Of a DNA stretch of 40,140 nucleotides, positions 7,749 through 15,337 are shown piece after piece. Location: NCBI GenBank assembly GCA_964499865.1, contig CAZCPY010000010.1:1-40140 (forward strand). Reading direction: 5' to 3'. Made by a program: the position numbers and the translations under genes. Origin of the DNA: JANOGU01 sp964499865. GTDB lineage: Bacteria; Pseudomonadota; Alphaproteobacteria; Rhodobacterales; Rhodobacteraceae. Position 1 is the stretch's first letter, and the number at the start of each line of letters is the position of its first letter. The notes beneath the pieces were generated by a model, which had not been told where the DNA came from, did not search any database, and saw only the letters and a program-made list of their open reading frames with translations.

Positions 7749-9539
7749 ATGTCTCGCCCCAGCTCCCGGCCCGACGTCCGGCCCAACGTCCGGCCAGACG
7801 TCCGGCCCGCGGCGGCCACCGGGCCGCTGTTCGCCCGGCTGTGGCGCGGCTACCTGCGGCAGCACCGGGGCCGGATGGCGCTGGCCTTCGCCGTCATGGC
7901 GCTGGAAGGCGCGACGCTCGGGGCGCTGAGCTGGCTGCTCAAACCCCTGTTCGACAGCGTCTTCGTGCCCGGCGGAACCGGGTCGCTGATGCTGGTGGGG
8001 CTGGCCATCCTGGGCCTGTTTGCCTTGCGCGCGGTGACCTCGGTCTTCGCGCGCTGGCTGGTCACGGGCGTGTCGCAGGCCACCGTTGCGGCATTGCAGG
8101 TCGACCTCCTGCGCCACATCCTGCGGCTGGACCAGGGCTTCTGGCGGTCCACCCCGCCGGGCCTGCTGATCGAGCGCGTGCAGGGTGACACCCAGGCCGT
8201 GCAGGCCCTGTGGACCACCGTCCTGACCGGCGCCGCCCGCGACATCTTCGCGCTCTTGGGCCTGATGGCGGTGGCGCTGACGATCGACCCGCTGTGGACC
8301 GCCGCGGCGCTGGTCGGCGTACCCGCGCTGATCCTGCCCGTGGTCGCGGTGCAGCGCTATGTCCGCCGCAAGGCCCGCGCGGTGCGGGCCGAGGCCGGCC
8401 AGCGCGCCACCCGGCTGGACGAGGTGTTCCACGGCATCCAGGCCGTCAAGCTGAACCGGATCGAGGATTTCCACGCCGACCGCTTCGCCCGCATCGTCGC
8501 CCGCATCAAGCGGATGGAGATGCGCATGTCGGTCGGCCGCGCCACCGTGCCCGCGCTGATCGACATCGTGACCGGCCTCGGCTTCTTCGCCGTCCTGATG
8601 CTGGCGGGGCCCGAGATCGCGGCGGGCAACCGCACCGTGGGCGATTTCATGGCGTTCTTCTCGGCCATGGCGCTGGCCTTCCAGCCGGTCCGCCGCCTGG
8701 GCGAGATCGCGGGCACCTGGCAGGTCGCCGCGGCGTCGGTCGAACGCATCTTCGCCCTGTTCGACGCGCCCACCGAAACCCGCGCCCTGCCCCCGCCCCC
8801 CCGCCTGCCCGGCCGCGCGCCCGAGATCCGGGTGGAAGACCTGCGCTTTGCCTACGCCGGCCAACCGGTGCTGGACGGGCTGACCTTCACCGCCCGCGCG
8901 GGCGAGATCACCGCGCTGGTCGGGCCGTCGGGCGCGGGCAAATCGACGCTGTTCGCCCTGCTCACGGGACTGGTGCAGCCCGACGCCGGTCGGATCACGC
9001 TCGACGGCATCGACGCCGCCACCCTGCCCCTGCCCGACCTGCGGGCGACCTTCGCCGTGGTCAGCCAGGAAACCGCGCTGTTCGACGAAACCCTGCGCGA
9101 GAACGTGACGCTCGGCCGCGCCACGCCCGACGACCGGCTGCAGGCGGCACTGGCGGCGGCGCACGTGACCGACTTCCTGCCCGGGCTGGCGCAGGGGATC
9201 GACACGCCCGCGGGCCCGCGCGGGTCGGGCCTGTCGGGCGGCCAGCGCCAGCGGGTGGCCATCGCCCGCGCCGTGCTGGCCGATGCGCCGGTGCTCCTGC
9301 TGGACGAGGCGACAAGCGCGCTGGATGCGGCGTCGGAGGCGCTGGTGGCCGAGGCCCTGGCGCGTCTGTCGTCCGGGCGCACGACGCTTGTGGTGGCGCA
9401 CAGGCTGGCGACAATCCGCGATGCGCAGCGTATCGTGGTGGTCGACCGCGGCCGCGTGGCCGATGTCGGCACGCATGACGAGCTTCTGGCCCGCGGCGGC
9501 CTCTATGCGGAACTCTGCCGCCTGCAGTTCCGCGACTGA
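7749..9539 (+). CDS. ABC exporter, MsbA/lipid-exporter type half-transporter (permease fused to ATPase)
   Basis: The 596-residue half-transporter would act as a dimer in the inner membrane. The membrane domain spans about residues 25-310, with six hydrophobic segments beginning near ALAFAVMALEGATLGAL. It includes the coupling-helix sequence GFWRSTPPGLLIERVQGDTQAV. The ATPase follows with Walker A GPSGAGKST (about 393-401), signature LSGGQRQRVAIARA (about 495), Walker B VLLLDEATSALD (about 515-526) and the H-loop VVAHRL. Sequence style fits MsbA and other lipid or drug exporters, but the substrate is not determined. I prefer ATG 7749; a TTG four codons upstream is also in frame. Residues 6-20 are a Pro/Arg-rich tail encoded by three 12-bp repeats. 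The YgfZ-like gene starts 21 bp downstream, so co-transcription is likely. Confidence 0.92.
   Translation: MSRPSSRPDVRPNVRPDVRPAAATGPLFARLWRGYLRQHRGRMALAFAVMALEGATLGALSWLLKPLFDSVFVPGGTGSLMLVGLAILGLFALRAVTSVFARWLVTGVSQATVAALQVDLLRHILRLDQGFWRSTPPGLLIERVQGDTQAVQALWTTVLTGAARDIFALLGLMAVALTIDPLWTAAALVGVPALILPVVAVQRYVRRKARAVRAEAGQRATRLDEVFHGIQAVKLNRIEDFHADRFARIVARIKRMEMRMSVGRATVPALIDIVTGLGFFAVLMLAGPEIAAGNRTVGDFMAFFSAMALAFQPVRRLGEIAGTWQVAAASVERIFALFDAPTETRALPPPPRLPGRAPEIRVEDLRFAYAGQPVLDGLTFTARAGEITALVGPSGAGKSTLFALLTGLVQPDAGRITLDGIDAATLPLPDLRATFAVVSQETALFDETLRENVTLGRATPDDRLQAALAAAHVTDFLPGLAQGIDTPAGPRGSGLSGGQRQRVAIARAVLADAPVLLLDEATSALDAASEALVAEALARLSSGRTTLVVAHRLATIRDAQRIVVVDRGRVADVGTHDELLARGGLYAELCRLQFRD
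7773..7808 (+). repeat. Three tandem 12-bp repeats (RACGTCCGGCCM)
   Basis: Copies lie at 7773-7784, 7785-7796 and 7797-7808 and encode DVRP-NVRP-DVRP in the N-terminal tail of the ABC exporter. Their multiple-of-three length keeps the frame. This is a likely site of length variation between strains. Confidence 0.8.
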
Positions 9540-9560
9540 ACCGGGGACGAAAGGGCCCGC

Positions 9561-10352
9561 ATGGACGACGCCGCTGACGCGACACCCGACGACCCGCGCC
9601 GCGTGCTGACGCTGACCGGGGCCGACGCGCTGCCCTTCCTGCAGGGCCTGCTCACCAACGACGTCCTGCCCCTGGCGGGGCATGAGGGGCTGGTCTATGC
9701 CGCGCGGCTCAGCCCGCAGGGCAAGTATCTCTGCGACCTGTTCGTCGGCAACACCGGCGACCGGCTGCTCCTGGACCTGCCCGAAGCCTTTGCCGAGGCC
9801 ACGCTGCGGCGCCTCGCGATGTATCGCCTGCGCGCCGACGTGGCCTGGCGCGACACCGGCGAGGGCGTGCAGCGCGGCGTGGGCGAACCCCCGCAGGGCG
9901 CGCTGACCGACCCGCGCCACCCGGCCCTCGGCTGGCGGCGCTACGGCGGCGGGCCCGAGGCCCCGCGCGACTGGGATGCGCTGCGCGTGGCCCACCTGAT
10001 CCCCGCCGCCGGGCGCGAGCTGATCCCGGATGACAGCTACATCCTCGAGATGGGGTTCGAACGCCTGCACGGCGTCGACTTCCGCAAGGGCTGCTATGTC
10101 GGCCAGGAGGTCACCGCGCGGATGAAGCACAAGACCGAACTCCGCAAGGGCCTGGTGCGCGTGCGGCTTGACGGCGAGGTGGCGCCGGGCACGATGATCC
10201 TGACCGCGGACGGGCGGGAAGCGGGCGTCCTGCGCACCGTCGCGGGTCGCGGGGCGCTGGCCTGGCTGCGGCTGGACCGCGCGGTCGGGCCGCTCGCGGC
10301 GGGGGCGGCCCGGGTCCTGCCGGACCCTTCGCCGGACGTGCAGGAAACGTGA
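9561..10352 (+). CDS. ygfZ: YgfZ/GcvT-type folate-binding protein (Fe-S cluster assembly factor)
   Basis: The 263-residue protein carries the YgfZ signature KGCYVGQE at residues 176-183, whose cysteine is essential in the family, within FERLHGVDFRKGCYVGQEV. The N-terminal folate-binding GcvT-like fold begins with VLTLTGADALPFLQGLLTNDV and LSPQGKYLCDLFV. Family members use tetrahydrofolate to help assemble or repair iron-sulfur clusters, particularly in MiaB-type enzymes; here that is inference from homology. It is shorter than the E. coli protein (about 326), as is usual in alphaproteobacteria. It begins 21 bp after the exporter stop and is probably in the same transcript. Confidence 0.9.
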   Translation: MDDAADATPDDPRRVLTLTGADALPFLQGLLTNDVLPLAGHEGLVYAARLSPQGKYLCDLFVGNTGDRLLLDLPEAFAEATLRRLAMYRLRADVAWRDTGEGVQRGVGEPPQGALTDPRHPALGWRRYGGGPEAPRDWDALRVAHLIPAAGRELIPDDSYILEMGFERLHGVDFRKGCYVGQEVTARMKHKTELRKGLVRVRLDGEVAPGTMILTADGREAGVLRTVAGRGALAWLRLDRAVGPLAAGAARVLPDPSPDVQET

Positions 10353-10561
10353 ATAAATCGTGACGAAATCTTGCGGCAAGGGCGCGCGACGCCATATCTG
10401 GGGTGCGCCAGGGGGCGCCCTGCCCGAGATACGGTAGCGGTTTGCGACAGTCATGCGTCATTTGCATGGCTGGCATGTCGCGGACGGGATACCGAATCAC
10501 CACGGAAACGCCATAGTGCCCCGACTTCGGAAAGTGCAAGACCAGGAACAGGACGACAGTG

Positions 10562-10888
10562 ATGACGGGTCGCGTTGACGGGACGGCGTTCAACTTCGAG
10601 CAGGGGCAGCGCGCGCGCAAGCTGTTTGCGGCGGTGGTGCTGGCTGCGCTCGACGACGCCATCGCCGACGACAAGAAATTCGGCAACGGCCCCGACCAGA
10701 TCGCCCGCTGGGCCCGGTCCAAGGACGGGCGCGAGGTCCTGTCCTGCGCCGGGATCGACCCCAACGAGCGGGTGGTCAAGGGCCTGATGGATTTCGTGTC
10801 CAAGGGCGTGCGCACCTCGGTCGCGCTGTCGCGCGAGGAAAGCGAACGCCGCCACGCGCTGGAACTGGACCGCGCCGAAGCCGCCTGA
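10562..10888 (+). CDS. Small conserved Rhodobacterales protein of unknown function
   Basis: The 108-residue soluble protein reads GTAFNFEQGQRARKLFAAVVLAALDDAIADDKKFGNGP, then IARWARSKDGREVLSCAGIDPNERVV, and ends in a charged helix. I recognise this as a family found as a single copy in Rhodobacterales genomes; I believe it is catalogued as a DUF (possibly DUF6280, not verified). No enzymatic motif, signal peptide or membrane segment is visible. The ATG at 10562 has AGGA upstream; a GTG one codon earlier is possible. It is transcribed alone, with a 209-bp upstream region and its own terminator hairpin at 10911. Strong conservation suggests a housekeeping or regulatory role, but none is known to me. 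Confidence 0.85.
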   Translation: MTGRVDGTAFNFEQGQRARKLFAAVVLAALDDAIADDKKFGNGPDQIARWARSKDGREVLSCAGIDPNERVVKGLMDFVSKGVRTSVALSREESERRHALELDRAEAA

Positions 10889-10910
10889 GCCATCGCCTTT
10901 GCCGCGTGCG

Positions 10911-10940
10911 CGCGCCCCCGCCGGGGGCGCGTTTGCCTTT
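10911..10940 (+). terminator. Hairpin terminator after the small conserved gene
   Basis: CGCGCCCCC (10911-10919), a 3-nt loop GCC and GGGGGCGCG (10923-10931) form a perfect 9-bp stem followed by TTTGCCTTT. It lies 23 bp after the stop at 10888 and before the convergent PopZ-like gene, so it may serve both directions. Confidence 0.65.
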
Positions 10941-11015
10941 GCCCGGTCACGCGGCAACCGCGCGCGACCCCGGCCGCGCGAAGGCGGCCGCGCGAAGATC
11001 AGGCCCGCGGGACGG

Positions 11016-11949
11016 TCAGAGGCCTTCGAACTCGCGCGCGGCCAGCGCGCGCATCACCTCGGCCCGCACCAGCTTGCGCACGTTGCGGGTGATCCTTTCG
11101 CCAAGCGCGCCCTGCAGTTCCTCGCGGATGATCTCGCGCACCAGGTCGCGCAGGGCGTCTTCGTCAAAGGCGTCATCGCCCTCGTCGAAGGTGAAGCCGT
11201 CCGCCGCGGCGCGGTGGGTGAAGGCCACGTCCTCGGCCTCGACGGCACGAGGGCGGTCCGGCGCGGGGTCGGGGTCCTCCGCAGGCTCGGCCGCATCGGC
11301 GGCGAACGGGTTCGCGTNNNNNNNNNNGGGCGGCCGCTTGCACGGCTTCGGTCTCGGGCGGCGCAGGCATGTCGGCTGGCAGGGCATCGCCTTCCGCGGG
11401 ACCTGCCCCGGCACCGGCGGCGGCGGCCTCCGGGGCGGTTTCGGGGGCGGTTTCGGGGGCGGTTTCGGGGGTCGTTTCCGCAGACTTCTCCGGGGACAAC
11501 CCGGCCACGGCAAACCCGATCTCCTCGGTCAGCACGGCGCGGGCCAGCACGGTCACGTCGCTGGCCAGATCGGCCGACCATGCGTCGCCGGTTTCGGATT
11601 CCCACGGCACGCCCGCGGCATCCTGCACCGGATCGACGGACGCGAGCACCTTCAGCGCCCCGGCCTCGCGCGCCAGTTCGGGGGCGGGTTCGTGCGCCAT
11701 TTCGGGGGCGGGTTCGTGCGCCGGGTCGGCGGCGACAGGCGGGACCTCGGCCCCGGGGCCGGGCGCGGGCACGGGCGCGGGCACGGGATTGTCCACCACC
11801 CGCAGCGCGGGCGTCAGCAACAGCTTGTCGGACGCGCCGGCGTCGGTCCGCAACGTGGGGCGTACCGCGGGGCGCAGGTCTTCGGTCACCAGACGGCGGA
11901 TGGAGGACAGCACGTCCTCGATTTCACCAGAGCTCATCGGTTCCGACAT
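11016..11949 (-). CDS. PopZ-like (DUF2497-type) disordered protein, interrupted by an assembly gap
   Basis: The N-terminal helix (GEIEDVLSSIRRLVTEDLRP) and the C-terminal helical block (LRDLVREIIREELQG...ITRNVRKLVRAEVMRAL) match the two conserved ends of PopZ-like proteins: a short helix with the E-I-L-x-S-I-R-R pattern, a long Pro/Ala/Glu-rich disordered middle and a C-terminal oligomerisation region. PopZ organises the cell pole in Caulobacter; the role of this Rhodobacterales relative is inferred. Ten N at 11318-11327 fall in the disordered part, and the two sides are in different frames, which reflects an unknown true gap length rather than necessarily a frameshift. The middle is built of short repeats (TAPE, AHEPAPE). 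It is divergent from the photolyase gene, with 208 bp between. Confidence 0.65.
11318..11327. other. Assembly gap (ten N) inside the PopZ-like gene
   Basis: A run of exactly ten N separates the two halves of one gene. A fixed ten-base run usually stands for an unknown length, and the reading frame does not continue across it. The gap lies within repeat-rich sequence, which explains the assembly break. Confidence 0.95.
11436..11471 (-). repeat. Tandem 12-bp repeats encoding TAPE
   Basis: Three exact copies of CGGTTTCGGGGG (11436-11447, 11448-11459, 11460-11471) plus a degenerate fourth encode ETAPETAPETAPE on the minus strand in the disordered middle of the PopZ-like protein. Confidence 0.8.
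11677..11724 (-). repeat. Tandem 24-bp repeat encoding AHEPAPE(M/L)
   Basis: Two near-identical 24-bp units (11677-11700 and 11701-11724) encode AHEPAPEM and AHEPAPEL-type blocks in the disordered region of the PopZ-like protein. The length is a multiple of three, so copy number can vary without breaking the frame. Confidence 0.7.
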
Positions 11950-12103
11950 TGCCCGTCCGCCCGTTCTGCCGCCCGCCCGCCGTGCCGCCCGCCTTGCCGC
12001 GTGGTCTTGCCGTGAAACACTAGCCTGCCCCGGCCCACAGCACAACATGCCCGCGCAAGCTGCGGTTAACGCAAGGGAAACGCACGCGCCCGGGGCAGCG
12101 CCC

Positions 12104-12132
12104 TTGACCTCGCGCCGCCGCCGCTCACCTTT
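12104..12132 (+). promoter_or_regulatory. Possible promoter of the photolyase operon
   Basis: TTGACC at 12104-12109 is a good -35 hexamer, but 17 bp further on the -10 position reads ACCTTT, which is poor. In Rhodobacter sphaeroides the phrA/cfaA pair belongs to the RpoE (singlet-oxygen) regulon, but I could not find a convincing TGATC...TAA RpoE site here. Treat as a weak guess. Confidence 0.2.
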
Positions 12133-12157
12133 CCCGCCTGTTGCCTGCAAGGACACC

Positions 12158-13564
12158 ATGCCCGACGCCCCCCTGATCCTGTGGTTCCGCCGCGACCTGC
12201 GGCTGGCCGACCACCCGATGCTGACCGCCGCCCGCGGGCGGGCGGTGATCCCCGTCTTCATCCTCGACCGCGAGACCGAGGCGCTGGGGGCGGCGGCGAA
12301 GTGGCGGCTGGGGCTGGCGGTGCAGGCCTTCGCGGCGGCGCTGGAGCGGGTGGGGTCGCGGCTGGTCCTGCGCCGCGGCCCGGCGCTTGACGTGCTGCGG
12401 CGGCTTGCGGCGGAAACGGGCGCGGCGGGCGTGCACTGGACGCGCGGCTACGACCCGGCGGCGCGGGCGCGCGACGGCGCGGTCAAGACGGCGCTGCGCG
12501 CGCAGGGGCTGGAGGCGGCCAGCCACCCCGGCCACCTGGTCTTCGAACCCTGGGAGGCGCAGACCGGCGAGGGCGGGTTCTACCGCGTCTATTCCCCGTT
12601 CTGGCGCGCCGTGGCCGACCGCGACGTGCCCATGCCCCTGCCCGCCCCGGACCGCCTGCCCGCACCGGCCTCGTGGCCCGCCTCGGACCGGCTGGCCGAC
12701 TGGCAGATGGGTGCCGCGATGCGGCGCGGCGCGGACATCGTCGCCCGCCACCAGGCGGTGGGCGAGGCGGCGGCGCGCGACCGGCTCGACCGCTTCCTGG
12801 CCGGGCCGGTGGACCCCTACCGCAAGGCCCGCGACCGGCTGGACGGCGTGACGACCTCGCGCCTGTCGGAGAACCTGACCTGTGGCGAGATCGGCCCGCG
12901 CACCGTCTGGCACGCCGCCCTGCGCGCCGAGGCCGCGGGCGCCCATGGTGCCGAGCATTTCCGCAAGGAACTGGTCTGGCGCGAATTCGCCTGGCACCTG
13001 CTGTTCCACACCCCCCACATCGCCGAACGGAACTGGCGCGACGGCTGGGACAGCTTTCCCTGGCGGGGAGACAGCCCGGACGCCGAGGCCTGGCGCCGCG
13101 GCCTGACCGGAGAGCCGCTGGTCGATGCCGGGATGCGCGAGATGTATGTGACCGGCACGATGCACAACCGGGCGCGGATGGTGGTGGCGAGCTATCTCAC
13201 CAAGCACCTGATGACGCACTGGAAGATCGGGCTTCACTGGTTCGCCGACTGCCTGACCGACTGGGACCCCGCCTCGAACGCAATGGGCTGGCAGTGGGTG
13301 GCGGGGTCGGGGCCGGATGCGGCGCCCTATTTCCGCATCTTCAACCCCGCGACCCAGGCCGAAACGCACGACCCCGACGCCGCCTACCGCCACCGCTGGG
13401 TGGCGGAACTGGCGCCGAAGCCGGGGCCGGACGCGCTGTCCTACTTCGCCGCCGTGCCGAAGGCCTGGGCGCTCGACCCCGCGCGGCCCTATCCGGCGCC
13501 GATCGTGTCGCTGGCCGAGGGGCGGGAGCGGGCGCTGGCGGCCTACGGGGCGCGAAACTCTTGA
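12158..13564 (+). CDS. phr: Deoxyribodipyrimidine photolyase (class I CPD photolyase)
   Basis: The 468-residue enzyme repairs UV-induced cyclobutane pyrimidine dimers with light, using FAD and an antenna pigment. The N-terminal alpha/beta antenna domain starts ILWFRRDLRLADHPML, the classic photolyase opening. The C-terminal FAD domain contains WREFAWHLLFHTPHIAERNW (about 274) and the block RMVVASYLTKHLMTHWKIG...DWDPASNAMGWQWVAGSG (about 340-385), which holds the Trp relay and DNA-lesion contacts. Length is typical. AAGGA stands upstream of ATG 12158; the frame is open far upstream only by base composition. It heads a plus-strand group with the cfa-like gene, trgA and trgB, and photolyase next to cfa is also seen in Rhodobacter, where both belong to the singlet-oxygen response. 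Confidence 0.95.
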   Translation: MPDAPLILWFRRDLRLADHPMLTAARGRAVIPVFILDRETEALGAAAKWRLGLAVQAFAAALERVGSRLVLRRGPALDVLRRLAAETGAAGVHWTRGYDPAARARDGAVKTALRAQGLEAASHPGHLVFEPWEAQTGEGGFYRVYSPFWRAVADRDVPMPLPAPDRLPAPASWPASDRLADWQMGAAMRRGADIVARHQAVGEAAARDRLDRFLAGPVDPYRKARDRLDGVTTSRLSENLTCGEIGPRTVWHAALRAEAAGAHGAEHFRKELVWREFAWHLLFHTPHIAERNWRDGWDSFPWRGDSPDAEAWRRGLTGEPLVDAGMREMYVTGTMHNRARMVVASYLTKHLMTHWKIGLHWFADCLTDWDPASNAMGWQWVAGSGPDAAPYFRIFNPATQAETHDPDAAYRHRWVAELAPKPGPDALSYFAAVPKAWALDPARPYPAPIVSLAEGRERALAAYGARNS

Positions 13565-13645
13565 GTCCCGGGCGCGTATCGCAAAGATGACATGGCACAG
13601 ACGACCGCCGACGCCGGACCGGCGCGGCAGCAACCCGGGGGAAGA

Positions 13646-14860
13646 ATGACGGTCCTGACGACGACGAAGGGGCAGCGCGACCTGCCGCGCTACTTTGCCC
13701 GCGTCCACAGCTTTGCGGACATGACGCTGGAACACGGGCGGCTGGACATCGTCGCCCCCGACGGCCGCATCTTCCGCGCCGGCGGCCGCGGCCCCGGGCC
13801 GGTGGCAGAGCTGCGCATCCACCACCCCGACCTGCCCGCCCGCCTGCTGCGCGAAGGCGACCTCGGGTTCTCCGACGCCTACCTGGAAGGCTGGTGGTCC
13901 AGCCCCGACCTGCAGGCCTTCATGGACCTGATCCACGCCGACAACGACGGCCTCTACGACGGCTTTCCCGGCATCACGCTGGTGCGCACCTGGGAACGCC
14001 TGCGCCACTGGCTGCGGTCGAATTCCAAGGCGCAGGCACGCAAGAACATCGCGCATCACTACGACCTCGGGAACGAATTCTACGGCCTGTGGCTGGACGA
14101 GACGATGACCTATTCCTCGGCGCTGTTCCCCACCGGGCAGGAAAGCCTGGAGCGCGGGCAGATCCTGAAATACGCCTCGATGGTCGACCAGATGGGCGCG
14201 CGGCCGGGCGACCATGTGCTGGAAATCGGCTGCGGCTGGGGCGGCTTCGCCGAATATGCGGCCAGGGAACGCGGCCTGCGCGTCACCGGCCTGACGATCA
14301 GCCAGGCGCAGCTGGACTTCGCCCGCGCGCGCATCCAGCGTGCGGGCCTGTCCGACCGGGTCGAGCTCAAGCTCTGCGACTACCGCGACGAACGCGGCAC
14401 CTACGACGGGATCGCCAGCATCGAGATGTTCGAGGCGGTGGGCGAGAAATACTGGCCGACCTATTTCGATGTGGTGAAGGCGCGGCTCAAGCCCGGCGGC
14501 AATGCCACGCTGCAGATCATCACCCTGCAGGAAAAGCGGTGGGAGATCTACCGCCGCGGCGTGGACTTCATCCAGAAGCACATCTTCCCCGGCGGCATGC
14601 TGCCGTCCAAGTCGGCACTGAGGGCCGAGATCCAGCGCGCCGGGCTGGCGGTGCGGCACACGGTGGAATTCGGCGAAAGCTACAGCCAGACGCTCCGGCG
14701 CTGGCACGACACCTTCAATGCCCGCTGGGACGAGGTGGCAAAGCTTGGCTTCGACGACAGGTTCCGGCGGATGTGGAACTTTTACCTCACCTCTTGCGCG
14801 GGGTCCTTCAAGGGCCGAAACTGCGACGTGGTGCAGATCACCGTCACCCGCCCCGCCTGA
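13646..14860 (+). CDS. cfa: Cyclopropane-fatty-acyl-phospholipid synthase-like methyltransferase
   Basis: The 404-residue SAM-dependent methyltransferase is of the CFA/mycolic acid family and acts on unsaturated acyl chains of membrane phospholipids. SAM motif I is VLEIGCGWGGF (191-201). Other family marks are ARKNIAHHYDLGNEFYGLWLDETMTYSSALF, GLTISQAQLDFA, IASIEMFEAVGEKYWPTYF and the C-terminal YSQTLRRWHDTFN...WNFYLTSCAGSF, in the usual order. I chose ATG 13646 because family members begin with an xVLTTT-type sequence and GGGGGAAG lies close upstream; ATG 13592 would add 18 residues without a clear ribosome-binding site. It is 81 bp after the photolyase and 33 bp before trgA. In Rhodobacter sphaeroides a close relative (CfaA) helps activate the RpoE-ChrR stress response; that function here is inference. 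Confidence 0.92.
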   Translation: MTVLTTTKGQRDLPRYFARVHSFADMTLEHGRLDIVAPDGRIFRAGGRGPGPVAELRIHHPDLPARLLREGDLGFSDAYLEGWWSSPDLQAFMDLIHADNDGLYDGFPGITLVRTWERLRHWLRSNSKAQARKNIAHHYDLGNEFYGLWLDETMTYSSALFPTGQESLERGQILKYASMVDQMGARPGDHVLEIGCGWGGFAEYAARERGLRVTGLTISQAQLDFARARIQRAGLSDRVELKLCDYRDERGTYDGIASIEMFEAVGEKYWPTYFDVVKARLKPGGNATLQIITLQEKRWEIYRRGVDFIQKHIFPGGMLPSKSALRAEIQRAGLAVRHTVEFGESYSQTLRRWHDTFNARWDEVAKLGFDDRFRRMWNFYLTSCAGSFKGRNCDVVQITVTRPA

Positions 14861-14893
14861 CCCGTTCATTGCCCCAACCCTCCGGCCCCGCGC

Positions 14894-15337
14894 ATGCCCA
14901 CCGCCGCCAAGCTTGTCGCCGCCGTGATGTTTGCCCTCGTGGGCTTCCTGTCGGCCGAGGCCTTCAAGCCGCAGATGCCGCCGGGCACGCAGTTCGGCTA
15001 CTTCGTCCCGATCGTGGCCGCCATCGGCCTTGCCGTCGGCTGGCGCGTCATGGGGCGGCTGGCGGGCCAGGGCTACGGCGCCGCGGCGGGGTTCGGCCTG
15101 CGCACCTCGATCACCATCGTGTTCTGGGCGCTGCTGGTGTTCTCGATCTACCGCATGGTGCAGCTGGCGCTGTCGGCCATGCCCTATGCCGGTCCGATGG
15201 AGGCCGTCGTGGGCATCTTCGACGAGGCGATGAAGTACGGCCGCCTTCTCTGGGCGCGCGACCTGCTGATCACGCTGGCCGCGGGCGGCATCGTCGGCGG
15301 GATGGCGACCGAATGGGCCTCGCGGCGCTGGAAGTGA
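14894..15337 (+). CDS. trgA: TrgA-family integral membrane protein (tellurite-resistance associated)
   Basis: The 147-residue inner-membrane protein has about four hydrophobic segments: residues 5-22, FGYFVPIVAAIGLAVGW (about 36-52), SITIVFWALLVFSIYRMV (about 75-92) and LLITLAAGGIVGGMA (near the C-terminus). The N-terminal TAAKLVAAVMFALVGFLSAE and the small size fit the TrgA family, first described in Rhodobacter sphaeroides as one of two genes giving high-level tellurite resistance. The biochemical role is unknown. It overlaps trgB, as expected for a coupled pair, and follows the cfa-like gene by 33 bp. Confidence 0.85.
   Translation: MPTAAKLVAAVMFALVGFLSAEAFKPQMPPGTQFGYFVPIVAAIGLAVGWRVMGRLAGQGYGAAAGFGLRTSITIVFWALLVFSIYRMVQLALSAMPYAGPMEAVVGIFDEAMKYGRLLWARDLLITLAAGGIVGGMATEWASRRWK

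Noticed and set aside
7749..9539. Idea that the ABC exporter is part of the insertion-sequence scar
   Set aside because: It has all motifs, full length and a normal downstream partner; the scar ends with the aminotransferase start at 7571.
7686..10454. 922-codon minus-strand open frame opposite the ABC exporter and ygfZ
   Set aside because: Same cause: rare stop codons at high GC. The sense genes are well supported.
10353..10561. Upstream region of the small conserved gene examined for a promoter or small RNA
   Set aside because: TTGCGG and ATATCT are 17 bp apart near 10370-10400, but the match is weak and no conserved structure is visible.
13894..15312. Apparent long N-terminal extension of the NUDIX (TrgB) frame over cfa and trgA
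   Set aside because: The extension is an off-frame reading of the cfa and trgA genes; the TrgB protein starts at the GTGA overlap at 15334 or at 15313.
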